From assembly GCF_035593265.1 (NCBI RefSeq), contig NZ_CP141614.1, forward strand, positions 1,984,001 to 2,048,000: a DNA stretch of 64,000 bases. The letters run 5' to 3'. Within the stretch, counting starts at the first letter, position 1; every line of letters begins with the position of its first letter. The translations under genes were made by a program, and so were the position numbers. The notes beneath the pieces were generated by a model that searched no databases, was not told the DNA's origin, and worked only from the letters and a program-made list of their open reading frames with translations. This document shows positions 37,535 to 46,047 of this stretch, in pieces. The DNA comes from Limnochorda sp. LNt. GTDB taxonomy: Bacteria > Bacillota > Limnochordia > Limnochordales > Geochordaceae.

Positions 37535-39393
37535 GGGTGCGGCGGCTGCCCCCCGTCCAAACCCGAGTCGCCGGAGCCCGCAGCGGCAGAGACCGCGACC
37601 ACGGCGGTCGTGGCAGCCGAGGAGGCGCCGTGAGCGGGCACCCCCTGGCCGCGGCGGGCGAAGGCTGGCGGGCGGCGCACCATCCGGAAGGCCGGCAGGT
37701 GCAGCCGCCCGTCCGGGGCGGACAGCGTCCCGACCGAGAAGGGCTGCGGGGGCTTCAGCTCGATGATGGAGCCGTCGGGAGCCTGCGCCGTCCAGTCGGG
37801 GCTCACCAGGCAACGCCCCAGCACGGCCAGCAGGCGGAGGCGCACGGCCGGCTCCTTGACGGTGAGGGAGCCCAGGTCGATCTCGCCGTCCCGGAAGATG
37901 GCCTCCCAGATGGCCGCCTCGGCCTGCCGGCGGGCCCGCTCGGCTTCCAGCACCCGCTGCTGCTCCTCCCGCCGCGGCCGCACCGCCGCCCCCCGGCCTG
38001 ACTCCTGCCGGCCCCGCCGCACCGGCGCCAGTTCGATGAGCTGGGGCGCCACCTCCCACGCCGACCCGCCGTCGTCGAGCATGAACACCTCGGCGCTGCC
38101 CAGGAGGTGCCGCGGCGCCGGCGCCCCGAAGGCCAGACCCGCCAGCCGGTGGGCGTCGTCGAGGCGCTCGAGCCGGGCGAAGGCGACCGCCAGCCGTTCG
38201 AGGTCGTGGCGGCGGCTGACGGCCACCCGCCGGTCCATGAGCCGCTGGGCCTGACGGGTCACCTGCTCGATGGCGCTGGCCGTGCGCTTGCGCAGCGTCT
38301 CCCAGCCCCCGTCGGGGCGGAACCACCCCACCAGCCGCCGCCACTCCGCCTCTCGCACGGGACGCACCTCGTCGGCGGTGGGCAGCCGGTCAGCGCCCGG
38401 GCGGTACCGGGTCTCGAAGGCCACCAGCCACTCCAGCAGGCGGGCGGCCTTGCCGCTGCGCTCCCAGGCGGCGAGAAGGCTGCGGATGCGCTGGCCCTGG
38501 TTGTAGAGGCCGTCGACGAAGGAGGCCAGGTATTCGACCAGGAGGTTCTTGTAGGCCAGGAAGGCGTCCAGGTCGGCCATCTGCTCCCGAGCGCCCCGGT
38601 GCAGCGCCGCCAGGTAGTCGCTCGACTGGCTGCCCAGCTTGTCGAAGGCGTCGATGGCCTGGGTCCAGCGTGTGAACAGCGCCTGCAGCGCCGGCCGGGC
38701 CGGCAGGGCCTCCCGCTCGGCCTCCCCCGCGCCGTTGCCGTCCCTTTGGGCGTCTGCCCCCGCGCTCCCGCCCCCTGGCGTGGCGGTCGCGCTGCGCCCG
38801 TCCCCCGGCGCGCCATGCTCGGGCTGCCCCAACTGGACGTCGATCTCCCGGAGCTGCTCCCACAAGACGTCGATGAGGCCCACGTCGAGGGAGCCGCCCG
38901 TGTTGCGCTGGGACTCGAGCTCCACCAGGAGCCGCTCGAAGGCGATGCCGTACGGCGTCAGCCCGTAGCGCAACTGGCGCCGCACGAACTCCTCGACGGT
39001 CGTCGCCCGGCTGCGGTCCTGCTCGGCGTAGAGGTTGCCCCACTCGACCAGGGCGCGCAGATCCTGCTCGCACTGCTCCTCGGTATAGGCCGGGTCGACG
39101 TGGGTGCGCATCCACTCGTGCACCTCGTGCAGGCGGTGGGTGTAGCGGTGCTGCATGTGCTCGAGGTAGAGGAAGCGCATGATGGGCCGGTAGCGAGGGG
39201 CGTTCTCGGCGACCAGGTAGCTGGCCTCCCGCACCTGCCGCAGCAGGCGGTCAGGCACCAGCGTGCGGGCCGGGCGCAGCGCGTCGGTTGCGGGCTCGGC
39301 GGCGCTGATGGCAGCTTCGGGCGTGGAGGCGGCTTCTGGCAACGTTTCCCTTCCCAACGTGGACGGCCGCTCATCGGCCGGGTCATGGCACAC
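37531..39393 (-). CDS. jetA: Wadjet-like JetA (DUF2397, TIGR02677-like)
   Basis: 620 residues. After a 50-residue variable start come LRQVREASYLVAENAPRYRP and MRFLYLEHMQHRYTHRLHEV. EWGNLYAEQDRSRATTVEEF and RQLRYGLTPYGIAFERLLVE are the typical DUF2397 N-terminal winged-helix region, followed by long helices (DLDAFLAYKNLLVEYLASFV). The C-terminal part has LGRCLVSPDWTAQAPDGSI. JetA is the MukF-like kleisin of Wadjet. The start overlaps the acetyltransferase gene by 11 bases. Gene order acetyltransferase-JetA-JetB-JetC-JetD is one tight operon. By recall of Wadjet classes this DUF2397/2398/TIGR02680/2399 set is type II. Confidence 0.87.
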   Translation of the reverse strand: MCHDPADERPSTLGRETLPEAASTPEAAISAAEPATDALRPARTLVPDRLLRQVREASYLVAENAPRYRPIMRFLYLEHMQHRYTHRLHEVHEWMRTHVDPAYTEEQCEQDLRALVEWGNLYAEQDRSRATTVEEFVRRQLRYGLTPYGIAFERLLVELESQRNTGGSLDVGLIDVLWEQLREIDVQLGQPEHGAPGDGRSATATPGGGSAGADAQRDGNGAGEAEREALPARPALQALFTRWTQAIDAFDKLGSQSSDYLAALHRGAREQMADLDAFLAYKNLLVEYLASFVDGLYNQGQRIRSLLAAWERSGKAARLLEWLVAFETRYRPGADRLPTADEVRPVREAEWRRLVGWFRPDGGWETLRKRTASAIEQVTRQAQRLMDRRVAVSRRHDLERLAVAFARLERLDDAHRLAGLAFGAPAPRHLLGSAEVFMLDDGGSAWEVAPQLIELAPVRRGRQESGRGAAVRPRREEQQRVLEAERARRQAEAAIWEAIFRDGEIDLGSLTVKEPAVRLRLLAVLGRCLVSPDWTAQAPDGSIIELKPPQPFSVGTLSAPDGRLHLPAFRMVRRPPAFARRGQGVPAHGASSAATTAVVAVSAAAGSGDSGLDGGQPPHP

Positions 39394-39874
39394 GTGTTCG
39401 CCCGCGCAGGTCGCCAGTCCTGCCCAGGCACCCCCGCAACTCCTCGTCCAGCCACCTCTCCCACGTGCGGACGGCCATCATGCGCCGGCGGATCGGGTGG
39501 GTGAAGTACGTCAGCCGCACGAGAAGCCCGAACCGATCGTCGATCTCCATGCCGGTGATGAGGAACCCGGCCTTCAGCTTGGCGATGAGCACCGGGTTAT
39601 TGGTGGCGTGGTGGAGGCTGACCACCTCCTGGAAGCCCAGCGCCTCGAGATGCGGCAGTAAGGACCTGAGCAGGGCCGTGTAGATGCCCTTGCGACGGTG
39701 TTCGGGAAAGAGGGCGGTGTTGACCATCAGGTACCGTGTGGCCGTCTCCTGCTGGCCGAAGTACCATCCGGCCAGCTCCTCCCCCCGCTTGAAGAGGATG
39801 TGGTGGCGGATGCGCCGGTCGGCGCGGACTCGCTCGGCAAGGGCGTCGCGCCGCTCCCTCTGCTGCTCCGTCAA
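39383..39874 (-). CDS. GNAT family N-acetyltransferase
   Basis: 163 residues. GNAT core: a strand ETATRYLMVNTALFPEHRRK, the acetyl-CoA loop HRRKGIYTALLRSLLPHLEA near residue 78, and then GFQEVVSLHHATNNPVLIAK with the typical NNP stretch. The C-terminal part MEIDDRFGLLVRLTYFTHPI completes the sheet. It is coupled to JetA by an 11-base overlap, so it is co-transcribed with the Wadjet operon. It is not a known Wadjet subunit; it may have been captured by chance or modify a small molecule or protein. Confidence 0.85.
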   Translation of the reverse strand: MTEQQRERRDALAERVRADRRIRHHILFKRGEELAGWYFGQQETATRYLMVNTALFPEHRRKGIYTALLRSLLPHLEALGFQEVVSLHHATNNPVLIAKLKAGFLITGMEIDDRFGLLVRLTYFTHPIRRRMMAVRTWERWLDEELRGCLGRTGDLRGRTRVP

Positions 39875-40064
39875 GGCCCGCCCCCAGAAGAACGTAGCCC
39901 GTTCGTCGAAGATCCGGCCCCCGGCACCTTGCTATCCCCCATGACGAGCTGGGCTGCCCCATCTCCTGAGTCGGCATGCGCCGGGCTCGTCCCAACGGCC
40001 GACGCAACGACCTCCAGGGCAGGCCTCGCGCTGCCTCCCAGGCGGCCGAGCTCGCTCCGCGCCG

Positions 40065-40259
40065 CTACGTCGTTTGGTACTGGATGGACCTTGGTTCGCT
40101 CACGCGTCTCGAAGCATCCAAGATTTCAAGGCCAACCAGATTACCGTCGGCGTCGTAGTCGAGGATGACGCCGGGCTTGTCTTCGTCGCTCTCCGATACA
40201 GGCGCGTCGCGCAGGATGATCGTGAGGGTGTCCGTTCGGGCATCGTACGTGACTCTCAT
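40065..40259 (-). CDS. DUF2283 family protein, orphan copy
   Basis: 64 residues: RVTYDARTDTLTIILRDAPV, SESDEDKPGVILDYDADGNL, VGLEILDAS. This is the DUF2283 pattern. It differs from the copy at 46048-46242 by only three residues. In that copy a DUF4258 gene lies upstream and overlaps it, as a toxin-antitoxin-like pair. Here the DUF4258 gene has been replaced, except for its last codons, by a yhaO fragment. It may be an orphan antitoxin. Confidence 0.82.
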   Translation of the reverse strand: MRVTYDARTDTLTIILRDAPVSESDEDKPGVILDYDADGNLVGLEILDASRRVSEPRSIQYQTT

Positions 40260-40290
40260 CCAGACCGCCTCCCGTACTTGCCCACCTTTA

Positions 40291-40451
40291 CGGGGCTCTG
40301 CACCAGCAGCCCGGGCCACTCCGATGCCCGCTCGCGGTAGACCGAATCAGCGCAGGTGATCTCGTCGTGGTTGCCGGGTACGGTGACGACCCGCACGCCG
40401 GCCGCCTCCAGCCGGCGGAACTGCTCCAGCGCCGATGCCACCAGGGCCCGG
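40291..40451 (-). pseudogene. Diverged fragment of yhaO fused to the DUF4258 3' end
   Basis: 161 bases are about 84% identical (by eye) to yhaO positions 27849-28008. The encoded stretch contains RRLEAAGVRVVTVPGNHDEI and YRERASEWPGLLVQSPV. Immediately after it, at 40290, the frame switches to VGKYGRRSG, the 3' end of a DUF4258 gene like that at 46239. The other edge, near 40452, ends in unrelated sequence. A scar of illegitimate recombination; not a functional nuclease, since most motifs are missing. Confidence 0.85.
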
Positions 40452-40556
40452 CAATGCTGGCAGGCCCAGTGTACCACTCCCCGCGTGCAGGGCTCGCGCT
40501 GCCGCCTGCCAGTGCTGCGAGACTCGCTGCTCGAACCTGCCCTTGCCGGGCCATCT

Positions 40557-41732
40557 CTACAGCCCCGCCTGCTCCAGCCGGCGGATGAAGGTGTCTTTGC
40601 GGGCGTGCCGGGCGCGCAAGGATTGGAGCCGGGAGCCGAACGCGTCTGCCCGCCCGGCCTGCGCGCAGGCATCCCTCAGGTCTCGCAGCAGCTCGACGGC
40701 CTGATCGTAGAACCCCGGCCGCCGGGTGGCGATGAGTTCCTCGACCTGCTGCCATGCCTGCTCCTCCCGATTCGCCAGCTGCGCCAGGTACCGGGCCCGG
40801 CGAGCCGCTTCCTCGCGAGCGCGGCGCTCGCGCTCCTTCCGCTCCCTTTCCGCCTGCTCGCGCAAGCGCGCCGCCCGGCGCGCCTCGGCCCGGGCCAGCA
40901 GCTCCGACACGGTGCGGGGCGTATCGCCGCCTTTGTTCAGCCGGCCGTCGGCCGCCCCCAGTTCCCGGCGGGCCCGCTGGAAAAGCTCGTGGCCGACGTG
41001 GATGTCTCCCCGTAGCAGACGCAGCAGAAGCTCGTCTTTTTCCTGTACGGGTAGCCTGGCGACCCACGCGGCCATCGCATGCTCTGCCGGCAGAACGGCG
41101 CCCATATCCGGACTGCGCTCGGCCGCCACCGCAATGAGATCGGGGTCGACCCGCAAGAAGCGCGCCATCTCCTCGAGAGCCCCCGACAAGCGACCCAGGC
41201 CTGCAGGAACCGGCGGCTCGACGGCATCCTCCTCCAGCTCGCCGACCATGGCGCAACGTAGCCACCCCAGGTAGAGGCATCGGTAATCGCCCCGCGCCAG
41301 TTCGCCACGCACCGGGAGGATCGCGGAAAGCCAGTCTTCCCCCGTCTCGTCTTCCTCCGGGTCCCACTCCTCGCCCGACACCCCTGCCGACTCGCGGTCG
41401 GAGGTAAACTCGACGATCACGTGCTCCCCGCTGGCCCAGGCCGAGGCGCTCCCACCCGGACAGTATCGGGAAGCCGTCTCGAGGTTCAGCAGCCGGGAGG
41501 GCAAGCGGAGCATCAGCCGGCGAGTGCCCCAGTTGGCAAGGTAGAGAAAGGCATCGAAATACTGTTCCACGAGGGCTTTAGGGTCTCCCTTGAAGTCGCC
41601 CCAGTTGTAGAAGTTGGTGAAGCTGGTGGGCGTGATGTGGGCCCGGCTGGACAGGGCACGCAGCCTCGCCATCTCCTGGGGGCTCAACCTGCGGTCAAGG
41701 GACTGAAACTCATAATACTGGTATTCGCTCAT
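40557..41732 (-). CDS. Conserved protein of unknown function with coiled-coil tail
   Basis: 391 residues. The N-terminus SEYQYYEFQSLDRRLSPQEM, ARLRALSSRAHITPTSFTNF and YNWGDFKGDPKALVEQYFDA is strongly structured and resembles a conserved actinobacterial/chloroflexal family that I recall as hypothetical. YLANWGTRRLMLRLPSRLLN follows. Residues about 285-330 form a charged coiled coil (ARRAARLREQAERERKERER). The ATG is at 41732; the gene lies 37 bases after the stop of the IS-disrupted gene, so the two form an operon. No catalytic motif is visible. Confidence 0.8.
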   Translation of the reverse strand: MSEYQYYEFQSLDRRLSPQEMARLRALSSRAHITPTSFTNFYNWGDFKGDPKALVEQYFDAFLYLANWGTRRLMLRLPSRLLNLETASRYCPGGSASAWASGEHVIVEFTSDRESAGVSGEEWDPEEDETGEDWLSAILPVRGELARGDYRCLYLGWLRCAMVGELEEDAVEPPVPAGLGRLSGALEEMARFLRVDPDLIAVAAERSPDMGAVLPAEHAMAAWVARLPVQEKDELLLRLLRGDIHVGHELFQRARRELGAADGRLNKGGDTPRTVSELLARAEARRAARLREQAERERKERERRAREEAARRARYLAQLANREEQAWQQVEELIATRRPGFYDQAVELLRDLRDACAQAGRADAFGSRLQSLRARHARKDTFIRRLEQAGL

Positions 41733-42452
41733 CCGACCGCGCCTCCGCTCCCCGACCCGCCGCTGCTCGTCACACGCCGATGAGTCCTTGCCACTCCGGT
41801 AGATGCTCCCGCACGAGCGCCTCCAAGACACCGGGCCCTCGTTCGCGGGCCCTCCCGGCCGAACCCTTCGGCCGCCTGACCTGCAACCAGGTCTTGATGA
41901 CCGTCGTCGCCGCCTCCAAGGGAAAGTCGGGCGCCCACGCCAGCACCGGATGTTCGTCATTCCGCTGGCGCTTGCTCCAATGTCGCAGGCGGTAAAGGCC
42001 CACCAGGATCCCCCGGCACATCTCCAGCGCCTGCTCCTCCATGCCCAGTTCGGCATAGCGGGTCATCTCGTCGACGAAGGGCTGAAGCGCCTCCTCAAGG
42101 AGTTCCCAGGCAGCGTCGTCGGGAGACGTGTAGCCCCACCGGCTGGGTCCTGCCCGGGCATTCAACTCGTCAAGGCCTGGAAGGCGTAGCTCCGCTTCTA
42201 CGTCGTCAGCGACCCCCTCGAAGCTTACTTTCGATATCAGCGTCCTGGCGATTCCTTCCGCCTCCGCGACTAGTACTACGTCCCACAAGTTCGTTCCCTG
42301 GACATGACGGCTCCTTGACAACCTAAACCGGCACAGCCGGGCAAGAAATTTCGCAGGGCAGCAGGAGTCCGGCCGAAGGGCGCGAACTGGCGCCACGACG
42401 GGATCCGGAGACGTTCGCGGGGGTCAAAGGTGACCCGGAAACGGCTGCCCGT

Positions 42453-43571
42453 ATGGCGATGCGGAGCGCGGACCCGGTGAGCTGGCCGCTGCCCGAGCTC
42501 ACCGCGGACCAGCGCAAAGCGCTGCGGGAGTGGAAGTTCGGCCAGAAGGTCGAGCACCGGCTCTGGCTGCGGGCTTCCATCATCTGGGGGCTGTTTCACC
42601 ACCGTTCCTCGGTCGCACGAGTCGCCGCCTGCGTCGGCGTCACGGAGCGGACGGTCCGCAAGTGGCGGGACCGGTTCCTCGAGGCGGGCGTCGCCGGCCT
42701 CTACGATCGACCCCGCTCGGGGCGACCGCCGCGCTTTGGCCCGGAGCAGCGCTGCGAGGTGATCGCCCTGGCCTGCGACGCCCCCGCCAACTACGGCTTC
42801 GAAGGCCAGACGCTCTGGACGTACGACACCCTCACCGATGCCGTCCGACGGACCCTCGGTTTGCCGATGAGCCGGAGCAGCATCTGGCGGACCCTGGAGC
42901 AAAACGCCCTGCGGCCTCACCGGGTGCGCATGTGGCTGCACAGCCCCGACCCGGACTTCAAGCCGAAGGTGAACCGCATCGTCGGCCTGTACCGGGACCC
43001 ACCGGACGATGCCGTCATCTTGTGCATCGACGAAAAGACCGGGATGCAGGCGCTGGAGCGCAAGCACGAGACGCGCCGCGCGATCCCCGGCAGGCCCGGG
43101 CGCTGCGAGTACGAATACATCCGCCATGGGACCCAGTCGCTGTTGGCCGCCTTCGACATCCGTACCGGGCACGTCACGGCACGCTGCGGGCCGACGCGGA
43201 CGGCGGAGGACCTGGTGAGCCTCCTGGAGGCAGTCGCCGAGGCGTACCGGGAGGCGGCGCGGATCATCGTGATCTGGGACAACCTCAACATCCACCATGA
43301 CGGCCCGCAGGCGCGGTGGAGCCGCTTCAACGCCCGTCACGGCGGGAAGTTCGAGTTCGTGTACACGCCGCGGCATGCGTCGTGGGTGAACCAGGTGGAG
43401 ATCTTCTTCTCCATCCTGCAGCGCCGGTGCCTCAAGCACGGGGACTTCCACTCCGCCGAGGAACTGCGAGAGCGCGTGCTGGCCTTCATCGCCCGGTGGA
43501 ATACCGAGGAGGGTCACCCCTTCCACTGGACCTTCCGGGGGTACCCGATGCAGGAGAGGGCGGTGGCATAA
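42453..43571 (+). CDS. IS630-type DDE transposase, copy 1
   Basis: 372 residues. N-terminal helix-turn-helix (ARVAACVGVTERTVRKWRDR) near residue 55 and a Winged-helix second part with YDRPRSGRPPRFGPEQ. The DDE catalytic residues are in VILCIDEKTGMQALERK, RIIVIWDNLNIHHDG and ASWVNQVEIFFSILQRRCLK. All three acidic residues are intact, so it may be active. The TAA stop is followed directly by the GTG of the small second gene. Confidence 0.93.
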   Translation: MAMRSADPVSWPLPELTADQRKALREWKFGQKVEHRLWLRASIIWGLFHHRSSVARVAACVGVTERTVRKWRDRFLEAGVAGLYDRPRSGRPPRFGPEQRCEVIALACDAPANYGFEGQTLWTYDTLTDAVRRTLGLPMSRSSIWRTLEQNALRPHRVRMWLHSPDPDFKPKVNRIVGLYRDPPDDAVILCIDEKTGMQALERKHETRRAIPGRPGRCEYEYIRHGTQSLLAAFDIRTGHVTARCGPTRTAEDLVSLLEAVAEAYREAARIIVIWDNLNIHHDGPQARWSRFNARHGGKFEFVYTPRHASWVNQVEIFFSILQRRCLKHGDFHSAEELRERVLAFIARWNTEEGHPFHWTFRGYPMQERAVA

Positions 43572-43898
43572 GTGCCGCCAAGGCCTCCTTGGTGGGACCG
43601 GCCCGAGGTGCGTCGAGTCCTCAATGAGGCAGCCCGGGAGGAGATCCAGCAGCTCCTCACGGCCCGGGGGTTCACCCACCTGGGCGTGCTGAGCCGAGGC
43701 CGTCACCTGGTCATCTACGCGGAGGAGGGGGGCGAGAAGATGCCGCGCCTTCGCTTCGGCCGCATCGACCAAGGCCGGTACGCGCTGGACATGGCCAACC
43801 ACCGCGGGGGGTGGGAGCCCACGCCCTTCACCGGAACCCTTGCCGAACTGTTCAGCCTGGTAACCGAGCAGTTCGGCTGGGTTCTCCTGGAGCTCTAG
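43572..43898 (+). CDS. IS passenger protein of 108 residues, copy 1
   Basis: 108 residues inside the element, starting GTG one base after the transposase stop (TAA GTG). Sequence begins PPRPPWWDRPEVRRVLNEAA and has GVLSRGRHLVIYAEEGGEKM. The strand-rich middle and helical ends suggest a small DNA- or RNA-binding or regulatory fold. It is identical in copy 2. No known family recognised; its coupling to the transposase suggests a regulator. Confidence 0.8.
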   Translation: MPPRPPWWDRPEVRRVLNEAAREEIQQLLTARGFTHLGVLSRGRHLVIYAEEGGEKMPRLRFGRIDQGRYALDMANHRGGWEPTPFTGTLAELFSLVTEQFGWVLLEL

Positions 43899-44147
43899 CC
43901 GCATCTTCCTCTCGCTCCTCTTGTGACGTTCCCGCGGCAGTGAACGAACTTGTGGGACGCACTACTAGTACTACGTCCCACAAGTTCGTTCCCTGGACAT
44001 GACGGCTCCTTGACAACCTAAACCGGCACAGCCGGGCAAGAAATTTCGCAGGGCAGCAGGAGTCCGGCCGAAGGGCGCGAACTGGCGCCACGACGGGATC
44101 CGGAGACGTTCGCGGGGGTCAAAGGTGACCCGGAAACGGCTGCCCGT

Positions 44148-45266
44148 ATGGCGATGCGGAGCGCGGACCCGGTGAGCTGGCCGCTGCCCGAGCTCACCGC
44201 GGACCAGCGCAAAGCGCTGCGGGAGTGGAAGTTCGGCCAGAAGGTCGAGCACCGGCTCTGGCTGCGGGCTTCCATCATCTGGGGGCTGTTTCACCACCGT
44301 TCCTCGGTCGCACGAGTCGCCGCCTGCGTCGGCGTCACGGAGCGGACGGTCCGCAAGTGGCGGGACCGGTTCCTCGAGGCGGGCGTCGCCGGCCTCTACG
44401 ATCGACCCCGCTCGGGGCGACCGCCGCGCTTTGGCCCGGAGCAGCGCTGCGAGGTGATCGCCCTGGCCTGCGACGCCCCCGCCAACTACGGCTTCGAAGG
44501 CCAGACGCTCTGGACGTACGACACCCTCACCGATGCCGTCCGACGGACCCTCGGTTTGCCGATGAGCCGGAGCAGCATCTGGCGGACCCTGGAGCAAAAC
44601 GCCCTGCGGCCTCACCGGGTGCGCATGTGGCTGCACAGCCCCGACCCGGACTTCAAGCCGAAGGTGAACCGCATCGTCGGCCTGTACCGGGACCCACCGG
44701 ACGATGCCGTCATCTTGTGCATCGACGAAAAGACCGGGATGCAGGCGCTGGAGCGCAAGCACGAGACGCGCCGCGCGATCCCCGGCAGGCCCGGGCGCTG
44801 CGAGTACGAATACATCCGCCATGGGACCCAGTCGCTGTTGGCCGCCTTCGACATCCGTACCGGGCGCGTCACGGCGCGCTGCGGGCCGACGCGGACGGCG
44901 GAGGACCTGGTGAGCCTCCTGGAGGCAGTCGCCGAGGCGTACCGGGAGGCGGCGCGGATCATCGTGATCTGGGACAACCTCAACATCCACCATGACGGCC
45001 CGCAGGCGCGGTGGAGCCGCTTCAACGCCCGTCACGGCGGGAAGTTCGAGTTCGTGTACACGCCGCGGCATGCGTCGTGGGTGAACCAGGTGGAGATCTT
45101 CTTCTCCATCCTGCAGCGCCGGTGCCTCAAGCACGGGGACTTCCACTCCGCCGAGGAACTGCGAGAGCGCGTGCTGGCCTTCATCGCCCGGTGGAATACC
45201 GAGGAGGGTCACCCCTTCCACTGGACCTTCCGGGGGTACCCGATGCAGGAGAGGGCGGTGGCATAA
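44148..45266 (+). CDS. IS630-type DDE transposase, copy 2
   Basis: 372 residues, one residue different from copy 1 (R replaces H in DIRTGRVTARCG). Catalytic residues intact, as in copy 1. The junction between the two elements places the right end of copy 1 about 180 bases upstream, which may provide an extra promoter. Confidence 0.93.
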   Translation: MAMRSADPVSWPLPELTADQRKALREWKFGQKVEHRLWLRASIIWGLFHHRSSVARVAACVGVTERTVRKWRDRFLEAGVAGLYDRPRSGRPPRFGPEQRCEVIALACDAPANYGFEGQTLWTYDTLTDAVRRTLGLPMSRSSIWRTLEQNALRPHRVRMWLHSPDPDFKPKVNRIVGLYRDPPDDAVILCIDEKTGMQALERKHETRRAIPGRPGRCEYEYIRHGTQSLLAAFDIRTGRVTARCGPTRTAEDLVSLLEAVAEAYREAARIIVIWDNLNIHHDGPQARWSRFNARHGGKFEFVYTPRHASWVNQVEIFFSILQRRCLKHGDFHSAEELRERVLAFIARWNTEEGHPFHWTFRGYPMQERAVA

Positions 45267-45593
45267 GTGCCGCCAAGGCCTCCTTGGTGGGACCGGCCCG
45301 AGGTGCGTCGAGTCCTCAATGAGGCAGCCCGGGAGGAGATCCAGCAGCTCCTCACGGCCCGGGGGTTCACCCACCTGGGCGTGCTGAGCCGAGGCCGTCA
45401 CCTGGTCATCTACGCGGAGGAGGGGGGCGAGAAGATGCCGCGCCTTCGCTTCGGCCGCATCGACCAAGGCCGGTACGCGCTGGACATGGCCAACCACCGC
45501 GGGGGGTGGGAGCCCACGCCCTTCACCGGAACCCTTGCCGAACTGTTCAGCCTGGTAACCGAGCAGTTCGGCTGGGTTCTCCTGGAGCTCTAG
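45267..45593 (+). CDS. IS passenger protein of 108 residues, copy 2
   Basis: Identical in sequence to the copy 1 protein and likewise coupled by TAA GTG to the transposase gene. Conservation of this gene in both copies argues it is part of the element and not a chance frame. Confidence 0.8.
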   Translation: MPPRPPWWDRPEVRRVLNEAAREEIQQLLTARGFTHLGVLSRGRHLVIYAEEGGEKMPRLRFGRIDQGRYALDMANHRGGWEPTPFTGTLAELFSLVTEQFGWVLLEL

Positions 45594-46047
45594 CCGCATC
45601 TTCCTCTCGCTCCTCTTGTGACGTTCCCGCGGCAGTGAACGAACTTGTGGGACGCACTACTAGCTCGGGGTGCGCGGCCAGCAACCGCGTCAACACCGCG
45701 TGGGCTTCGTGCGGTGTGAGACGCCTCAGAATCGACTGGCCGCCCTTCGCCTCCGCTCCTGTGCTCCGTCTCACGTCGGCCACCCCTCACTTGCGTCGCG
45801 GGACGCTCGCGAAGTTGACTGCTTCGACAGCGCTGCAACGTTTCACCAGCCGAGGCAGCTCCGCCAATTCCGCAAGAAGGTTCGACGCCTCACGGGATGG
45901 TCAGTCGCCGATTCGCCGCGTCAGCCGACCTTCGAGCAGCAGGCAGGTCACAGGCACAGCCGGCCCCCCCCGACGCAGGAGCCTCAGCTTCTCCGGCATG
46001 GGGTCATCCAGGGACTCGGAGTGGTGGCAGGACATCACCCGGTACCG

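Larger units (their letters stand above)
42273..43965 (+). mobile_element. IS630-type insertion sequence, copy 1
   Basis: 1693 bases. Ends are imperfect inverted repeats: GTACTACGTCCCACAAGTTC at the left and, read from the right end inward, GTAGTGCGTCCCACAAGTTC. It sits in a CTAG target with TA duplicated (42271-42272 and 43966-43967), the habit of the IS630 family. It carries a transposase gene and a second small gene. It differs from copy 2 at two bases only (43171 and 43181, both A here and G there). Confidence 0.93.
43968..45660 (+). mobile_element. IS630-type insertion sequence, copy 2
   Basis: 1693 bases in direct orientation behind copy 1, separated only by the TA of the shared target (43966-43967) and ended by TA at 45661-45662. 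Same inverted repeats as copy 1. Two base differences from copy 1 show the pair is not a simple assembly repeat of one sequence. A head-to-tail dimer inside one target gene. Confidence 0.93.
41770..45783 (-). pseudogene. Conserved helical gene interrupted by two IS630-type elements
   Basis: The 5' piece (45783-45661) encodes 41 residues: ADVRRSTGAEAKGGQSILRR, LTPHEAHAVLTRLLAAHPEL. The 3' piece (42270-41770) begins VAEAEGIARTLISKVSFEGV and ends LPEWQGLIGV. Removing the two elements and the duplicated TA bases restores an uninterrupted frame of 207 residues reading AAHPEL-VAEAEGI across the site. It is upstream of the 391-residue gene and was presumably its partner. A helical middle part (ELGMEEQALEMCRGILVGLY) is visible. 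Function unknown. Confidence 0.88.

Noticed and set aside
42276-45599. 542-codon antisense frames in both IS copies
   Set aside because: Exact shadows of the transposase and passenger genes, conserved only because the DNA is duplicated.
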